From Plicaturopsis crispa FD-325 SS-3 (Eukaryota; Basidiomycota; Agaricomycetes; Amylocorticiales; Amylocorticiaceae): a stretch of DNA of 64,000 nucleotides. The translations under genes were made by a program, and so were the position numbers. The stretch is from positions 1,461,849-1,525,848 of the forward strand of contig KN832556.1 in NCBI GenBank assembly GCA_000827205.1, given 5' to 3'. The stretch's first letter is position 1; every line of letters begins with the position of its first letter. Positions 48,385-60,696 of the stretch are shown piece by piece. The notes beneath the pieces were generated by a model. It did not search any database and was not told the DNA's origin. It saw only the letters and a program-made list of their open reading frames with translations.

Positions 48385-50267
48385 ATGGAGCTTTGTGCGT
48401 TGAACGTAACCCCAGGGTGCGGTAATGCACAGCCTTTGTACAACTATTCCCGGAGGTTCTGTAGCATGCCTCCATTCGAGATAGATCTTTTATTGAGTAT
48501 ATATGTTGTACTGTTTACGACGTGGGTATCTATGCGCTGTACAAGTTGTGTTTGCGGACCTAGTCCAAGTACTTAGATTTGTTCATTGATGACATTACTA
48601 CTGTGTCCGTCAACATGTTTGACAATCTAGGAGAGTCTATTCTTCTATCTCAACGCCTTCGATCTTATCTTCCTCCGGCAAATAGATCCATAATAATGCT
48701 ACAGCTACCGTTGAGTGCGCGCCGTCCTGCCGTTTGCTCGCAGTGAACGGGCCTCGGTCAGGACTCGGTGATCAGTCCTGCCTCGTTGAATGCGATAGTG
48801 TCGAGCAAGTCGTACGCCAGTACGAGTGTATTCATCAGTGCCCACTGTGGAAGGACCCGCAATCACCAGTGTTCCAGCAAACGTACACACATCTGCGTGA
48901 GAGTTGATGATAGACCGACCATTCAACGCTGCACGCCAAGACATGTCGGGCCCGTTCTCGGCCAGAACATAGCGGAACAGAAAGAGGCGTGCACGGGCTT
49001 GGCAGCACACTTATGGAACAATTTGGACAGGTGCAAAGCCCCTCAACCGACCCTGCTTGGGGCCCTTTCACGCGGTTCGTACCCACTGTCGGGTGCCAGC
49101 TACCTGAGAAGGACACACATTGTGTGATCAGAAACCTCAGCCAAAAGAATCACGACTCACTGGCGAGCAGGGCACCGGAGTTGGCGGAGCGGGCCTCCAA
49201 TATTCCGCATTGAAATTGACTTTCGAGGGGGCTGTCATTAGGAGATATCGAGGAGCTTGAGCAGTGAATGTCACACGCTCGGGATTCCACAGCGATCCGA
49301 TCATGGGCGGGCCGTCGCGTCTCTGGAGTAAGTTGCATCCAAGATCAGGATGAGCAGCGGGCACCCTCACGTTAGAGGTACGCTCAGGCATGATCCCAGG
49401 GACTCGAGAGTCTCTGTGGAGTCAAGTAGGATGAGAAGAACTGTGCGAGTGCTTGAGATACAAATGCCACCAGCCAATTATCTGAGCAGGAGCATCAGAT
49501 GCGTTCTGCTAATGGAAAAATGGTTTAGAATTCAATAACGGAACCGCGACGAAGCGTCCCATAAATCAGTACTCACGGAGGACAAAGCAATGCGCGCATC
49601 AATGGTACGGACCGCAAGTAGATGGCTTCCTTCGTGATAGAATTTGAGATGATTGGCTAGTACAATGTGCGGACACGATGCTCGCATGTCTTCTTCGAAC
49701 GTTGCAGCAGGTTGCAGCTGCAGCGAATGCGATGGCGGCGGGCGCGAGCAGTCCCCGAGTCCGCAGACGTCTAGCGGCCAACCGCGTAAATTGAATCTGT
49801 GCAGATGTTGATCACCCTATGCGGGTACCCGTGTTAATAGACGATTATTTTCTTGCATACCTAGTGTACTTATATCACCGGCGAATCCGTCTTCAAGTTG
49901 ACTCGGATTTTTCCGACCATTGTACTGGCCTGCCGCGGGGAGCCCGAAAACTGTACACATTTAAAATAGACCGCTTGCCTGAAGATGTGCAAAAGGATTT
50001 TAAAGGAAAAAGAGAGCATGCATTGCGAGATGCATGAGATCAACGATGGTGCGCGTTCGCGTCAAAACCTCAAAATCGCGGGCGCGCCAGGTGTCACAAT
50101 GCGTCACGAGAAGTCACATCGTGACGCTGACTCAGCCGCTTTTTGCGAGAACAGTCGCGAACGGCGAACACGACGGGGAGACAGCGCTCGAAGTGCTCTC
50201 GGCTCTTTCGTCTCTACCACCATCTACTTATCGCTCGCTCGAAGGCTAGCGCGTCAACGACTCTAAT
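48385..50267. other. 1.9 kb between zinc-cluster and U2AF1 genes, one partly resolved locus
   Basis: Contains the 3' region of the zinc-cluster gene, a minus-strand candidate gene (48758-49790, listed separately), and the U2AF1 promoter. No repeat or RNA gene was recognised. Confidence 0.45.
48758..49790 (-). CDS. Possible spliced gene of unknown family, partly resolved
   Basis: Three segments look like genuine exons. The first, ending at 49577 with a GTGAGT donor, reads FEEDMRASCPHIVLANHLKF then YHEGSHLLAVRTIDARIALS. A later one contains RARLFLFRYVLAENGPDMSW and ends at 48892 with donor GTGTGT. The last, 48845-48758, reads WALMNTLVLAYDLLDTIAFN, then EAGLITES and stop. The middle exons could not be joined in one frame, so the model is incomplete. 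I do not recognise the family. A short-exon real gene is likelier than chance because two GT-AG junctions agree with frame. Confidence 0.4.
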
Positions 50268-51205
50268 ATGGCTTCACATTTGGTATGTTGGAACTTATAA
50301 CACTTGACTGCCAGGTTGCTCATTTCACAACTTTCAGGCAAACATCTTCGGTACTGAGCAGGACCGCGTTAACTGCTCTTTCTACTACAAGGTATGCTTC
50401 GTAGATGCGAAAAGCTTGTCAATAGGAGCTAACCACTCTTTGTACCCTAGATCGGAGCTTGCCGCCACGGCGATCGCTGTTCTCGAAAGCACATAAAACC
50501 TCCATTCTCGCAAACGATACTTTTGCCCAACGTCTACCACAATCCGTCTCATGACCCTGTCTGCAAGCTCACCGAACAAGAGCTGCAAGAAGGATTTGAT
50601 GCGGTATACGAGGATTTGTACTGCGAATTGTCGAAGTTTGGGCATCTTCTGGAACTGCACGTACGTGAAACCTTCTTTTCCGTTTGCTGCTCCATCGCCT
50701 GACCTTTCATATTCTATAAGGTGTGCGACAATGTCGGCGACCATCTAATTGGAAACGTATATGCGCGGTACGAGTGGGAAACTGAGGCCCAAGCTGCGGT
50801 AGACAATTTGAACGACCGCTGGTACGCCGGTGAGCATGAATCATTGTTTTTTATTTTCTTGCCTTCGCAATACTCACCATCAACATCTCGATCTCTGTAG
50901 GCCGACCCCTGTACGCCGAACTATCACCCGTAACGGACTTCCGTGAAGCTTGTTGTCGTCAAAACGAAAACGGTGAATGTAACCGGGGCGGCTTCTGCAA
51001 CTTTATGCATCTTCGGCTAGCATCCCCGCCGCTCGTCTCGTCGCTGCGTGCCGGTCAGCGCTTAGAGAGGAGGCTCAACCCCCAGAAAGTCGAAGGCGGT
51101 GGCGGAGGGTGGGAACCTTCGAAGAGAGATGCAGGGCGCGGACGTAGCGCCAGTCCCCCTCGGCGAGGCGGGAATAGTGGTGAAGATCGTTGGACTAGGA
51201 AGTGA
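50268..51205 (+). CDS. U2AF1: U2 auxiliary factor small subunit (U2AF35)
   Basis: Five exons, 50268-50282, 50338-50391, 50451-50660, 50721-50829 and 50901-51205, 230 residues; the first coding exon is 15 nt. It begins [20 protein letters not shown], then CCCH finger 1 ([17 protein letters not shown]), a UHM-type RRM ([43 protein letters not shown]), and CCCH finger 2 ([19 protein letters not shown]). The tail is Gly/Arg with SASPPRRG in place of a long RS domain. The protein reads the 3' splice-site AG in the nucleus. All key zinc ligands are present. Confidence 0.97.
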
Positions 51206-51740
51206 GGTTATGGATGACCTTCCGGGCTCTTAGCGTGGAGAGGTATGCTGAGATCAAAATGTACAATTTTTTTTCCTCATGAGTGTTGTCTTCCTCTAGC
51301 TAGGTTGGCTATTGATCCATATCTTGCAATAATCTATTCCATATCTTGGCCACATCAGATCAGGCAGGACCCAGAGGCTCGATTGACGCTCTCGGCCATG
51401 CCGGACGTGTCCACGACAAGTTTGCCCATACTGTTAGCGGTGTTGGCCGCAAGGAGTCGAAAACGATTGTCGTTGGAGTCGGTCTCTGTGGGAGGGCACA
51501 TTGCCGGATAAGTTGTATGTCCGATTCGGAATGGAAGGGGGAGTTTCCGTGTCGAGACAACCGTGTGGAACTGCTCTGTCAGGCAATAACAGGCTCTATC
51601 ACGATGTATAGAAGAGAGGAGCGAATGGTACTTGGTAGCCGAACAAACATCTGGGAGCTGAAGGCCGTTCCCTGGTTTCTGGAACGCTGTAAGACACCTA
51701 CCGCCGTAAAGAAAAATTGTTCTTATTTCCAAGATGCCTG
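51206..51740. other. Convergent intergenic region U2AF1 / ALG14
   Basis: About 535 bp of 3' regions. An open frame on the minus strand reads on from the ALG14 3' end but lies beyond its stop in other frames and lacks protein features. Confidence 0.5.
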
Positions 51741-52683
51741 TCAAACGAGCCATCCATAACATTCTCCCCTGCCGCCATCCTTGATGGTCTGGGGCCATTG
51801 AACGATAAATCTTTGTATAGAAGGTCTCGTCGACGGGTGTCAATCAGTAAAAAGGCAATGTATTCGGCTCACCGATCAACAAAAGGCCGGAGCAGCTTGC
51901 CTGAAAGGGACAGCGACCGTACGCGGGCAAACGACTCAATGTATATGAGTTTTGGCGAAGGAAGCCCAAGGACCTGTATGCGATTGCGGATAAGCAAGGC
52001 AGTGCACGGAGCTCCGAAACAACGAGAGTGGTGTAATCGATACGCACTCTGTTCACAAAAACGGCCGCACAGAGAACGAAGCAGGTACCAGGTCCATTGA
52101 GTATCAGGACATCCACAAATGGGGACCTCCAGGACTGGGGCGACATGAGAGGCGCGAAGGTGACGTGATATAAGCACGACAACAAGGAGAGCAGTGCGGT
52201 CGGCGGCGTGGTGACAAGGGATTGATGTACCCGCCGAGCTCGCGGTATCGTCAATATCCTGTAGCCATTGGACGTCTAAAGCACGATAGTATATTGAGAG
52301 CTACCGTTCCGACTGGCAGCCGACGTGTACACACCGTATGATTTTTTTCGCCGGCTGATTTTTGGGACTCAAGCTCCAAGGCCTTTTGCGCACTCAGTTT
52401 GTCCCCTTCGCTGACAACGTACGTCCGTGGGGAGTAACGCGCAAAATCAAGGGTCGACAGCAGTGTCAAGGCCTCACTTGTGTGCCCACCTAGAAACACG
52501 TCATCAGAGATATGCGTGTAACCTTTCGAAGGAGTGGTATTTACCTGAGCCCAAGAAGACGCCGAGACTGCATGCCTCCGACTTCGATCGCTTCGACCGG
52601 TGCGCAGAGGGACGCCGGAGAATTGAATAAATCCGACAGGCTGAGAGGGCGCAGAGCAGGACAACCAGAAAAAGATAGGACAT
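51741..52683 (-). CDS. ALG14: UDP-GlcNAc transferase membrane subunit ALG14
   Basis: Five exons, 52683-52545, 52489-52333, 52258-52048, 51973-51873 and 51810-51741, 225 residues. ALG14 anchors catalytic ALG13 to the ER membrane for the second step of lipid-linked oligosaccharide synthesis. An N-terminal membrane helix (YLFLVVLLCALSACRIY) is followed by LGSGGHTSEALTLLSTLDFA, RYSPRTYVVSEGD, TIPRARRVHQS, DVLILNGPGTCFVLC, LPSPKLIYIESFARVRSLSL and a C-terminal DRFIVQWP, all family hallmarks. The start at 52683 puts the helix first. The exon 2/3 junction uses a GTGTAC donor with two competing GT sites immediately upstream and downstream; only this one preserves frame. Confidence 0.95.
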
Positions 52684-53259
52684 ATCTTCATCTGGCGAAT
52701 GGTATAATTATTCTGGATGAGCAAGGGGAACTGGGTTCGGAGCGGAGCCAGACAGTTACGCGCCCGGTGCCAAGACGATTACCTGGGAAGAATCAGCTGG
52801 GACTGGACTATCAAGTCCCCTCTTTTACGCACCAATGGTGTACACAGCCAACGACGCCCAAATGTGAGGAGACGACGCGATGCTTAGGCTATGGTGTTGG
52901 CACGACGGTATGTTGCAGCAGCCAAATAGCAGCCTCCATTTCACGATCCATTACACAGCCCATATATGGTCGATGCGTGGGAACATTTCGAACGCCCACC
53001 TAATTCGGAGACCACAGTCGCTCAGGTGGCGGTGGCTTTCAGACCGCGACGGTGAACTTGCATTCGTTTCTCGCAGGAGGTTTCTTGCTCATTGTCTAGC
53101 CTAGGAATCGAACAATTATCGTGTCGTTTGCTCAGAAAAGACATCTGCGACTGAAATCTACCTCGACGGCTTCAAGGGACATCGCGTACGCGCTTGCGAA
53201 GGACACGCGCAAGAAGTTGCCATTTCGATATCCTATCTTAAAAATCAGGATCTCCGAAA
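52684..53259. promoter_or_regulatory. Divergent promoter region ALG14 / CDC23
   Basis: 576 bp between divergent start codons. Open frames here are short and show no family features. No specific operator recognised. Confidence 0.45.
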
Positions 53260-55733
53260 ATGAGCACACCCGTAACATCTGTGGACGCGGAGATGGTGGC
53301 AGACTTGCGGCGGACGGTCAAGGGCTGCTCAGAGAGGGGGCTTTCGGTCGCATCGAAATGGTATGTTTTGAAGCAATCCACGTCCATCCATACAGAAGAC
53401 GAAGGATGTTCATTAGGGCATCAGAGTTACTTTTGTCTATCCCTCCGGCAAAGCGAAATATGCAGCCCCTGCCAGGAAACGCGTCGACATCCACCTTCTC
53501 TACATCCACGCCAGCCCGTTCGCACTCACGATCTCCCCGACCTTCCCTATCATTTGCTCCAAATTCGCCCCAAGTTCCCTCAGCTTCGAATATCGCTTTA
53601 GTGAGCCGTCATCCACACGCCCCACCACTGCATGCCCAGCCCGACGAGGTGACCGCCTGGGAACTTGGCTGGGAAGCCCGTGAAGAGGACTTACTTGCGG
53701 CTGCAAAGTCCTACTTTGACGCGCGGGAGTTTTTACGAGCTGTGCACGTACTTCAAGGATGCAACAGCTCAAAGGCGCGGTTTATCTCTCTTTATAGTCA
53801 ATTCATGGTGCGTTATACACCTCGAAATAATTTCCAACGGCCCAACTAAGGTCGACAACAGGCCAGTGAAAAGAAAGCGCTCAGAGAATGGCATAAACTT
53901 GATAGTATGCCCTCCGAATCCACGTAGGCTCCCAATATCTGACATTTATATCAAGGCAATCGAAACCAACCACCTGTACCCATGAACGCATCGCTCTTGG
54001 ATCTCCTTGAAATGGTTCGGAATGTCACAGATCCATGGCTCCTCTTCTTGTGCGTTCGAACCCGCTTATCTCTCCCCATTGGTATCACTCATTGTCAACA
54101 TAGGAGAGCACTATTTTGCTCGCGCCTGTCTCGGAGAGAAGAGGCTATAGAAAGTGCAATATTATCTATCGCCGGTTGTCCGTGGAATTGGTCCACATGG
54201 ATTTTGTTATCCGACTGTATTGGAGACGGTGACGAGGTGAGTGGCAGTTGCCTTCGCATTGTCTTGCACTTTCTCAGTCCCGTCGCGTAACAGCTATTAG
54301 CGCTTTTGCCTCTGATGCCGATACCCCCAACACACCCACTGGTCCAGATGTTGCAAATCAAGATCCTGAACGAGCTTCACAGTCCCTCAGAGAATGAGGT
54401 AGCACTCTGTGACCGGCTTCTCAGCGAAGACTTTTTCCCCGGCAGTCTATGGATAATGAGCCTCCGTGCCTGTTCTCTTTACCACCTTCACGGTCAGCAT
54501 GATATGTTCATTTTTTGACATGCCCCTCATTTGCAATCCTCCCTGTACAGACTATACGCCAGCAGTTTCGCAGTTCGAGAAGGTTCTGGCGAAGGACCCA
54601 TACCGCATTGACGACATCGATGTTTTCTCGAACATACTTTATGTTACCGAAAACAGGTTGAGACTCTCGAAGCTAGCCCACGAATTTCTTGCGTTGGACA
54701 AAGACCGTCCAGAAGTGTGCTGCCTAGTCGGTTCGTCCTCTTCCTGTTTGGAATCATCGTAATGCATCTTCTAATGGCGACCGGCATGCGCAGGCAATCA
54801 CTACTCTCTGCGCGCCGAGCATGAAAAGGCCGTGAAATACTTCAGGCGGGCGACACAGCTCGACCGAACATATCTTTCTGCCTGGACTCTCATGGGCCAC
54901 GAATACGTAGAGATGAAGAACTCTCATGCTGCAATAGAAGCATACCGTAGGGCGATTGGTACGTCTGTTGGGTACATTGGTGTTGCCAACAACCCCTCAT
55001 CCGCTCCGGCGTTAGATGTGAATCGGAAAGATTACCGAGCATGGTATGGCTTAGGTCAAGCATACGAGCTGTTGAACATGCAGCACTATGCATTACACTA
55101 TTACCAGCATGCGACTGCATTACGGTACAATTTCCATATGCATGTCATCCATCAGCCTCTTTACTAAATCCTTTCGCAACAGACCATATGATGTGCGGAT
55201 ATGGCAGGCGCAAGGAATGTGCTACGAAGAAATTGGCCGGTAAGTGCACAGGTCCACGTATGTTCTGCCGTATCTCAGACATGGCTATAGACCTCGAGAA
55301 GCCATAGAATGCCTGAAGCGGGCATTGCTTGGAGCGGACCCTCACGAAGTTCATATCAACACCAAAATCGCTAAATTGTATAACGACCTCAACGAGGTCG
55401 CGGAAGCAGCCGCCTACCATCGCCGGGTGGTGGAAGTCGCACGGGCTGACAGTGAGTGTCTTCATTTCGAACCGTAAAATCCATGCTAATCCCTACTCCG
55501 CGACAGTGCGCCCTGTTCAAGATTATGCCAAGTCCAGCATCTACGTTGCACGCTATCATATGGCAGCCCCTGAGGGTGACCTTGAGCTGGCCAGAGAGTA
55601 TCTCCAACGCGTTGCGACTAGCAACTCGGAAGAAGTGACGACGGCCACGGAGATGCTGAAGAGATGCAAAGCGTTGATCACTGCACGAGCCCAGGCTGCA
55701 GCGGCGAAAGCCCAAGCAGATGCATCTATATGA
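53260..55733 (+). CDS. CDC23: Anaphase-promoting complex subunit 8 (Cdc23)
   Basis: Twelve exons: 53260-53360, 53417-53807, 53862-53904, 53956-54049, 54104-54236, 54294-54492, 54551-54730, 54794-54958, 55016-55124, 55183-55239, 55291-55451 and 55507-55733; 619 residues. The N-terminal [20 protein letters not shown] and a central [18 protein letters not shown] lead into tetratricopeptide repeats ([76 protein letters not shown]). These match APC8/Cdc23, a TPR scaffold of the cyclosome ubiquitin ligase that drives mitotic exit. A Ser/Pro-rich insert lies near residues 50-95. Confidence 0.94.
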
Positions 55734-55902
55734 TCCTCTTGTATCCATCTTGTTAGACTCGCAATTATTTCTGTATCACTATCAAGCAAGCTGAAGACGG
55801 GCAATATTTCCTGGCTAAGTGCACGGCTAGCAAGAAAACACCGGCCCTTAAGGGCAGGCGGTCACGGGGAGGCAAGACGCTCAAGATAACAAAGTCCAAG
55901 AA

Positions 55903-57343
55903 ATGTCGAATTCGCGAAATTCATCGTTTCCTCCCTCTGCGTCCAACGGCTCCGCTTCGCAGTGGTCTCAGCATAGGTTCAAGCTCTCCGACGCATCGTC
56001 TTATCACAATTTGAGTCCAGTTCAGACACAACATACCCCCATCGCAGGCCCATCAGCCTCTCGCCCCCCAGCCCCAGGCATCGATGCCAGCACAAATCAT
56101 GTTACCGCTTTACCCGCTAAAAAGGCCAAGAAAAGGACTGTAGAGGAGGAGGAGATCACCAGAGAAACCGCAGCCAGGTGTGTACACACAAAGCTGTCGC
56201 CACAGTAGATCGAATTAACTTGAGTATCGCAGATTTGCTTCGACCCTCGCTGTTGACCAATTTTTGGCAACATTTCCGGATGTCGACACTCCGTTCACAG
56301 ACCCTGTAGATGTCGTCCAGCGGCTGCTGCCCTACCATATCTTTCAGCAGCCGAAAGAAGACTTGGATGCTATCACAAAGCAAGACGACAAGGGCAAAGG
56401 CAAAGCCACTGAAAACGATCTTGCTCAAGAAATTGCCGGTGAGACAAATATGTGTCGTTCTGCCTACACTCGCAATGCTCATTTCCTTTTCAGAGACCAA
56501 ATTCGCGCTGCAATGCCAGAAACGTAAGGCAAACCTTGAGAAAAGGTTTAGAAATGCGAGGTTGAATTCCGGCAAGGTAATGAAAACTGCTGCCGCTATA
56601 TCTACTCGCTCACTGATCGTGTCATGTAGCGACCCGTACCATCCGGTCAAGCCTATATCCTTGCTCAAATGGTCTTAGAGGCGGACCGGACCGAAACCGC
56701 TGCGTTGAGCAACGAGCTTCGTACCGCGCGCACAGAGCTCGATAGAGTTGAGCGCGAAAAGCGCTTAGCCGCAGCACCTCCGCGAGCGCCATACTATACT
56801 CATCTCTCAGCCCCGCAAACACAATATTACCCGAGATATCCTTACGCGTACGCTCAACCGTACAGCCCCAGCGCTCAACCCTACAACGCTAGTGCCCAAC
56901 CCTACAGCCCCAGTGCGCAATCCGCTACACCAGCTGCGCACCCGCACGCAAATTATTCGGTCCCTTCCACGCCAGCTTCCACCTCCACCTCCCCGTCGGT
57001 GGCATCGACTCCTCAGATGAACCATTATTCTCCCCTTCCCCAAGGAGAGCCTGTCAATGTCGAGCTTCCCATCGCGTCTCTTCCCGCTCTACAGGCGCTC
57101 GGGATAGAGCCCGTTGCCGCGGCATCCCTTCCGCCAGCCGGTCAGCCACAACCGGCAGCTGTTCTTCGCGGATCCACTGCAAACGGCACCATGCTCAATC
57201 TAGAGTTTACCCCTTCGTTGCTGCAGCAGGGACAGAAGAATGGCCTCGGGCTAATTTTGAACTCGTTGATGTCGAGGGGCGTTGCCCATAACGGTACAGG
57301 AACGAATGGCGCTGCATCTCAAAACGCGAGTCAGCCGAGTTGA
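55903..57343 (+). CDS. GLTSCR1-domain protein, probable SWI/SNF-type complex subunit
   Basis: Four exons, 55903-56177, 56233-56438, 56494-56576 and 56630-57343, 425 residues. The centre (about residues 80-200) has ITRETAARFASTLAVDQFLA, DVVQRLLPYHIFQQPKEDL and a helical ETKFALQCQKRKANLEKRF, the pattern of the GLTSCR1 (BICRA) conserved region. In animals this region anchors BICRA in the non-canonical GBAF/ncBAF remodeller; fungal members are poorly studied. The N-terminus is Ser/Pro-rich, and the C-terminal half has SAQPY/SPSAQ repeats and low complexity typical of an activation domain. Family assignment by pattern; complex membership is inference. Confidence 0.75.
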
Positions 57344-57625
57344 GGCTTATCGTGCCCTGCAGGAGAACGTGAGGTAGAGCAGGGAATATTCTACACGGAC
57401 TGCGACTGTATCTTTATACGTACTACTACTTGTGTTAACTTCCCTCGCTGCTGGCCCATATGGGCGACAACATCGGCTGCATACAACTGAAGACTTCAAG
57501 GTCCCACTTCAATTGGGTCAATGAAGAAATTACGATAAAACGAGCGTACGGGTAATACTAAGTAATAGAAATGCACATAACGATAACGCGACCTAAATGC
57601 CTGCACCTGCTACAGCATGCCAGGA

Positions 57626-59540
57626 TCAATATCTCTCTGCCCCTTCAATCCGTCGCCCTCTAACATCAATCTTTTTCGCGTCCCGTTTCCCATCCTCGAA
57701 CACCTGGCGGGCATCATAGTCTTTGAGTTCCAAGGGCTTCGACTTCCGGCCTTTTCTCAGCTTCAGGCCCGTCGACTTAAGATACTCGTCGCCGATAGCC
57801 ACGGATGCCTCCCGAAAGGCGACGAGCTGATTGACAGAGTTCCACTTTACTTCCTCGGCGTCCTCGTCGACCTTCGCAGGCGGTGCCGGGGGCGGCATGC
57901 TGGCGGAGGGAGCCATATCGGGAAGTGGCCCTTCGTCGCCACTGGAATCGTCCAGACAGTCCTCGCGGGACGGGCCATCTTCATCGAAGTCGGCAGCCGC
58001 AAAGAGGCCCGGAATGAAGTCCCCACGGTCAGGATCCTCGGGTGGATCATCGAGGTCCATTGAGGCGTGTGGAGATCCGGCTTCCCGTTTGTACGAAGGC
58101 CCTGGGTGCGGATCCGCTTTGAGTGGCCGGGAAACCTCGTCCTCGTCCTCGACTTCCTCGATTTTGACCTTCGTCCGTTCATCTATCTGTTCTTCCTTCA
58201 CTTTCCGGGATCCGGGCCCGCTCTCTTCCTTTGCGTCAACATCCGATGTATTAGGAGGGTCCTGGAGCCGGGCGATGCGTTTCTGATCTTCAGCCCGCTC
58301 CTCCTCCACCTTCTTTTGCAGGAGGTTCTGCTCCCTTGTAATAGCCTTCTTCCGCTCGTCTTTCTTCTCCTTATTCGCCAGGTCCTCAAGGCCGTGCGCT
58401 ACGCCCATTCGATATGCGCTGTCGCACACACGATGATTAGCACACACGATGTCACGTCGCGGATAAAGAACGGGTGCATACTGTTTTCTGTGCCGACCCA
58501 CGGCAGCTGCGTTCTGCAGGCTCCATGTCATGACCAGGTTGTAGACCTTTCAGAAGGTCAGAAAGGTACCATAACGCCATGCAACTAAGACTAACCATCT
58601 CGAACGCGTAAGCTGCCGCGACAGTCTGCTCTGCAAGACCTACGTGCGGCGTTAATCAGTAGATGTCCGGTGAAATATATCGCGTAGGATGGCTACCATA
58701 AAAGCAGAACTGCACGCGCCCAATATCATAGTCATCCCCTATTCTCTCCGTGTACACTTGGCAATCGAAGAATGTGGTGATGGCGTGAGCGACGCCCATT
58801 GCCCACGTTTCCAAGTTCACTGAGTTGCTCTTGGTACTCTTGATCGCGACCACAGACGTCCCGGCACTGGTAAGAAAGAACGGATTTTTTGTCAGGACCT
58901 GGGTCGTCGCTAATTAAGATAGAGACGCTACGGTACCGCTTGAGTTTCTCGGCGTCGGTCTCCTGCGAAAGTATGTCGGCTTGCGTAACGCTTCCCGTAA
59001 AAGCAATGAGTATGGGCGACGTTCCTCGACGCTTAATGAGCGCACCTGTACTGCGCCATGAGCTTTGAAGCCATTCTGGAGCGAAGTTGTTAGGCGGCGC
59101 TCATGGTGGTATGAAGGCAGGCTCGATTCACCTCAGTGCTGCCTTAGCTTCCTGTTCACCTGTACCCTCATGACTCGCCAGTGCCAATGCCTTCTTGATT
59201 CTGCCCAGGACCGCAGCATCTATCTTCTCCACTGCATATGCACAATTCATTTAACCTACACCTCTTGCCAATTATGGATACAAACAAAGCTCACGTCGTT
59301 CGTGTACGTCCATCTTGTCCGGAGAGACGTCTGTCGCCAGTATCATGATGGACGCCTTGGTAGGCGGCGTAGGCGCTTTCACATTTCGCTTCTGTTTCTG
59401 TTTCTGCTCGAGCGCCGAGCAGTCCAATAATTAGCAGCAGCACTGACGGTTTCTGTGCCTATGTACTGTACCTTCACTGGGCTGTACTCAGCCTCTGATT
59501 CATCCGAATCCAGTGCTTCTGAACGCTTTCGACGACCCAT
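57626..59540 (-). CDS. DUF2786/DUF7168 domain protein
   Basis: Eight exons, 59540-59472, 59403-59295, 59231-59132, 59075-59046, 58990-58937, 58866-58697, 58639-58596 and 58546-57626, 498 residues. After a basic N-terminus (MGRRKRSEALDSDESEAEYS) comes LGRIKKALALASHEGTGEQE joined to MASKLMAQYSVTQADIL, the DUF2786 pattern. Then AMGVAHAITTFFDCQVYTER, AEQTVAAAYAFEMVYNLV and SAYRMGVAHGLEDL fit the DUF7168 partner common in basidiomycetes. The C-terminal 250 residues are acidic and charged, probably a coiled coil followed by disordered sequence. Biochemical function is unknown. Exon 4 is 30 nt. Confidence 0.85.
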
Positions 59541-60070
59541 TTCAACGCAATATGAAGCAGTACTGGGATGACAACGAAATAAAGTGGAACCGAAATTACT
59601 TTCATTCAAAGTCTCGGTGGTAATATTGCATTTATGAAATCATTTGTAGCATTCAAAGGATGGTGCCAAACAACCGCCTCGCTTACGCGGTGGCGAAAAC
59701 GATTTGGCGTCTCAATTTTTTTCGTTGTGTTAGCCCATGCCTTAGCGAAGCCCTGAGAAACAAACTGGCTAGGAAGGAAAGGGGAAGGGATTGCCCTCAA
59801 CGCCTGATGAACTGTAGTAACAGATTCACCGCTACAAAGCGTGTGGGTAGAGAGCAGATGTGCAGAGATATCAACGACTTTCTGAAGCAATCTGGAAAAC
59901 TCACAAGTTCAAGGACAATCTCATTTGTAGCGCTACACGAGAATACTCCACAATCGGTGGTCATCACAATGGTTACTCACATTTGGTGTTGCAAATTTTG
60001 ATTATGGTTCTACAAGATGGAAAACAAGCAGGCGGCAGAGAGGAAATGATAGTGGTGTCCATGGCACAAA
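59541..60070. other. Intergenic region
   Basis: About 530 bp: promoter of the DUF2786 gene and 3' region of the SmD3 gene. Short frames only. Confidence 0.5.
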
Positions 60071-60696
60071 TCATCGCCTGATACCCCTTGCAGCTGGCAC
60101 ACCACGGCCACGACGAGCTGGAAAGAAAAGCAGTGGGTCAGTAATGTGCGGCAGTGGATATAACCAATCATAATTGTATGCATACCGTTCGCTGGAGGAA
60201 TAGACATCGTCAGCAAGACGCCAATATGAGAGAGTGAAGAAGACGTACCGCGCATAATCGTAGCCCTTCCACGGGCTGTGCCGATACCCCGTCCCCTCAT
60301 CGCATTGGGACCCACACGTTTGAACCTGTGTATCAAGCGTCAGTTCCGCGTGTAAAACAAGACTGACAGCGACTGATCTACTCACATCGGTGCGTTCTGC
60401 AACATATCAGGTACGATGAAAAACCTGACCATACTTCCCCTTATGTACACCTGATCGAGCTGCGATACGCGTCCATCACGGCCGGTAACGGTGATATCTT
60501 TCAGCGATATGTTCAAGTTATCTTCAGCTGTAGGAACCGGACGATCAGCTGAATGAACGAGGATGAGAAAAAAGGGAAACGTACCCTCGGCCAATTTTCC
60601 TCGGTAGAGTTGACCAGTTTTGAGTTCGACTGTTATTATGTGTCCGAGGGATTCATGGAGCAGTTTTACGGGGACACCGAGTCCTACGGCGGCCAT
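60071..60696 (-). CDS. SMD3: Small nuclear ribonucleoprotein SmD3
   Basis: Five exons, 60696-60585, 60527-60386, 60325-60249, 60191-60186 and 60117-60071, 127 residues (human 126). Sm motif 1 is [20 protein letters not shown] with GQLYRGKL; motif 2 is [20 protein letters not shown]. The tail [20 protein letters not shown] then [12 protein letters not shown] is the Arg/Gly-rich end that is symmetrically dimethylated in the family. SmD3 is part of the heptameric ring on U1, U2, U4 and U5 snRNA. The fourth exon is only 6 nt (CGAACG), flanked by CTCCAG and GTATGC; without it the RG tail is lost. Confidence 0.93.

Noticed and set aside
60117-60191. Reading straight through the second-last SmD3 intron
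   Set aside because: It gives a hydrophobic tail without Arg-Gly repeats. The two-junction model gives the expected RG tail and family length.
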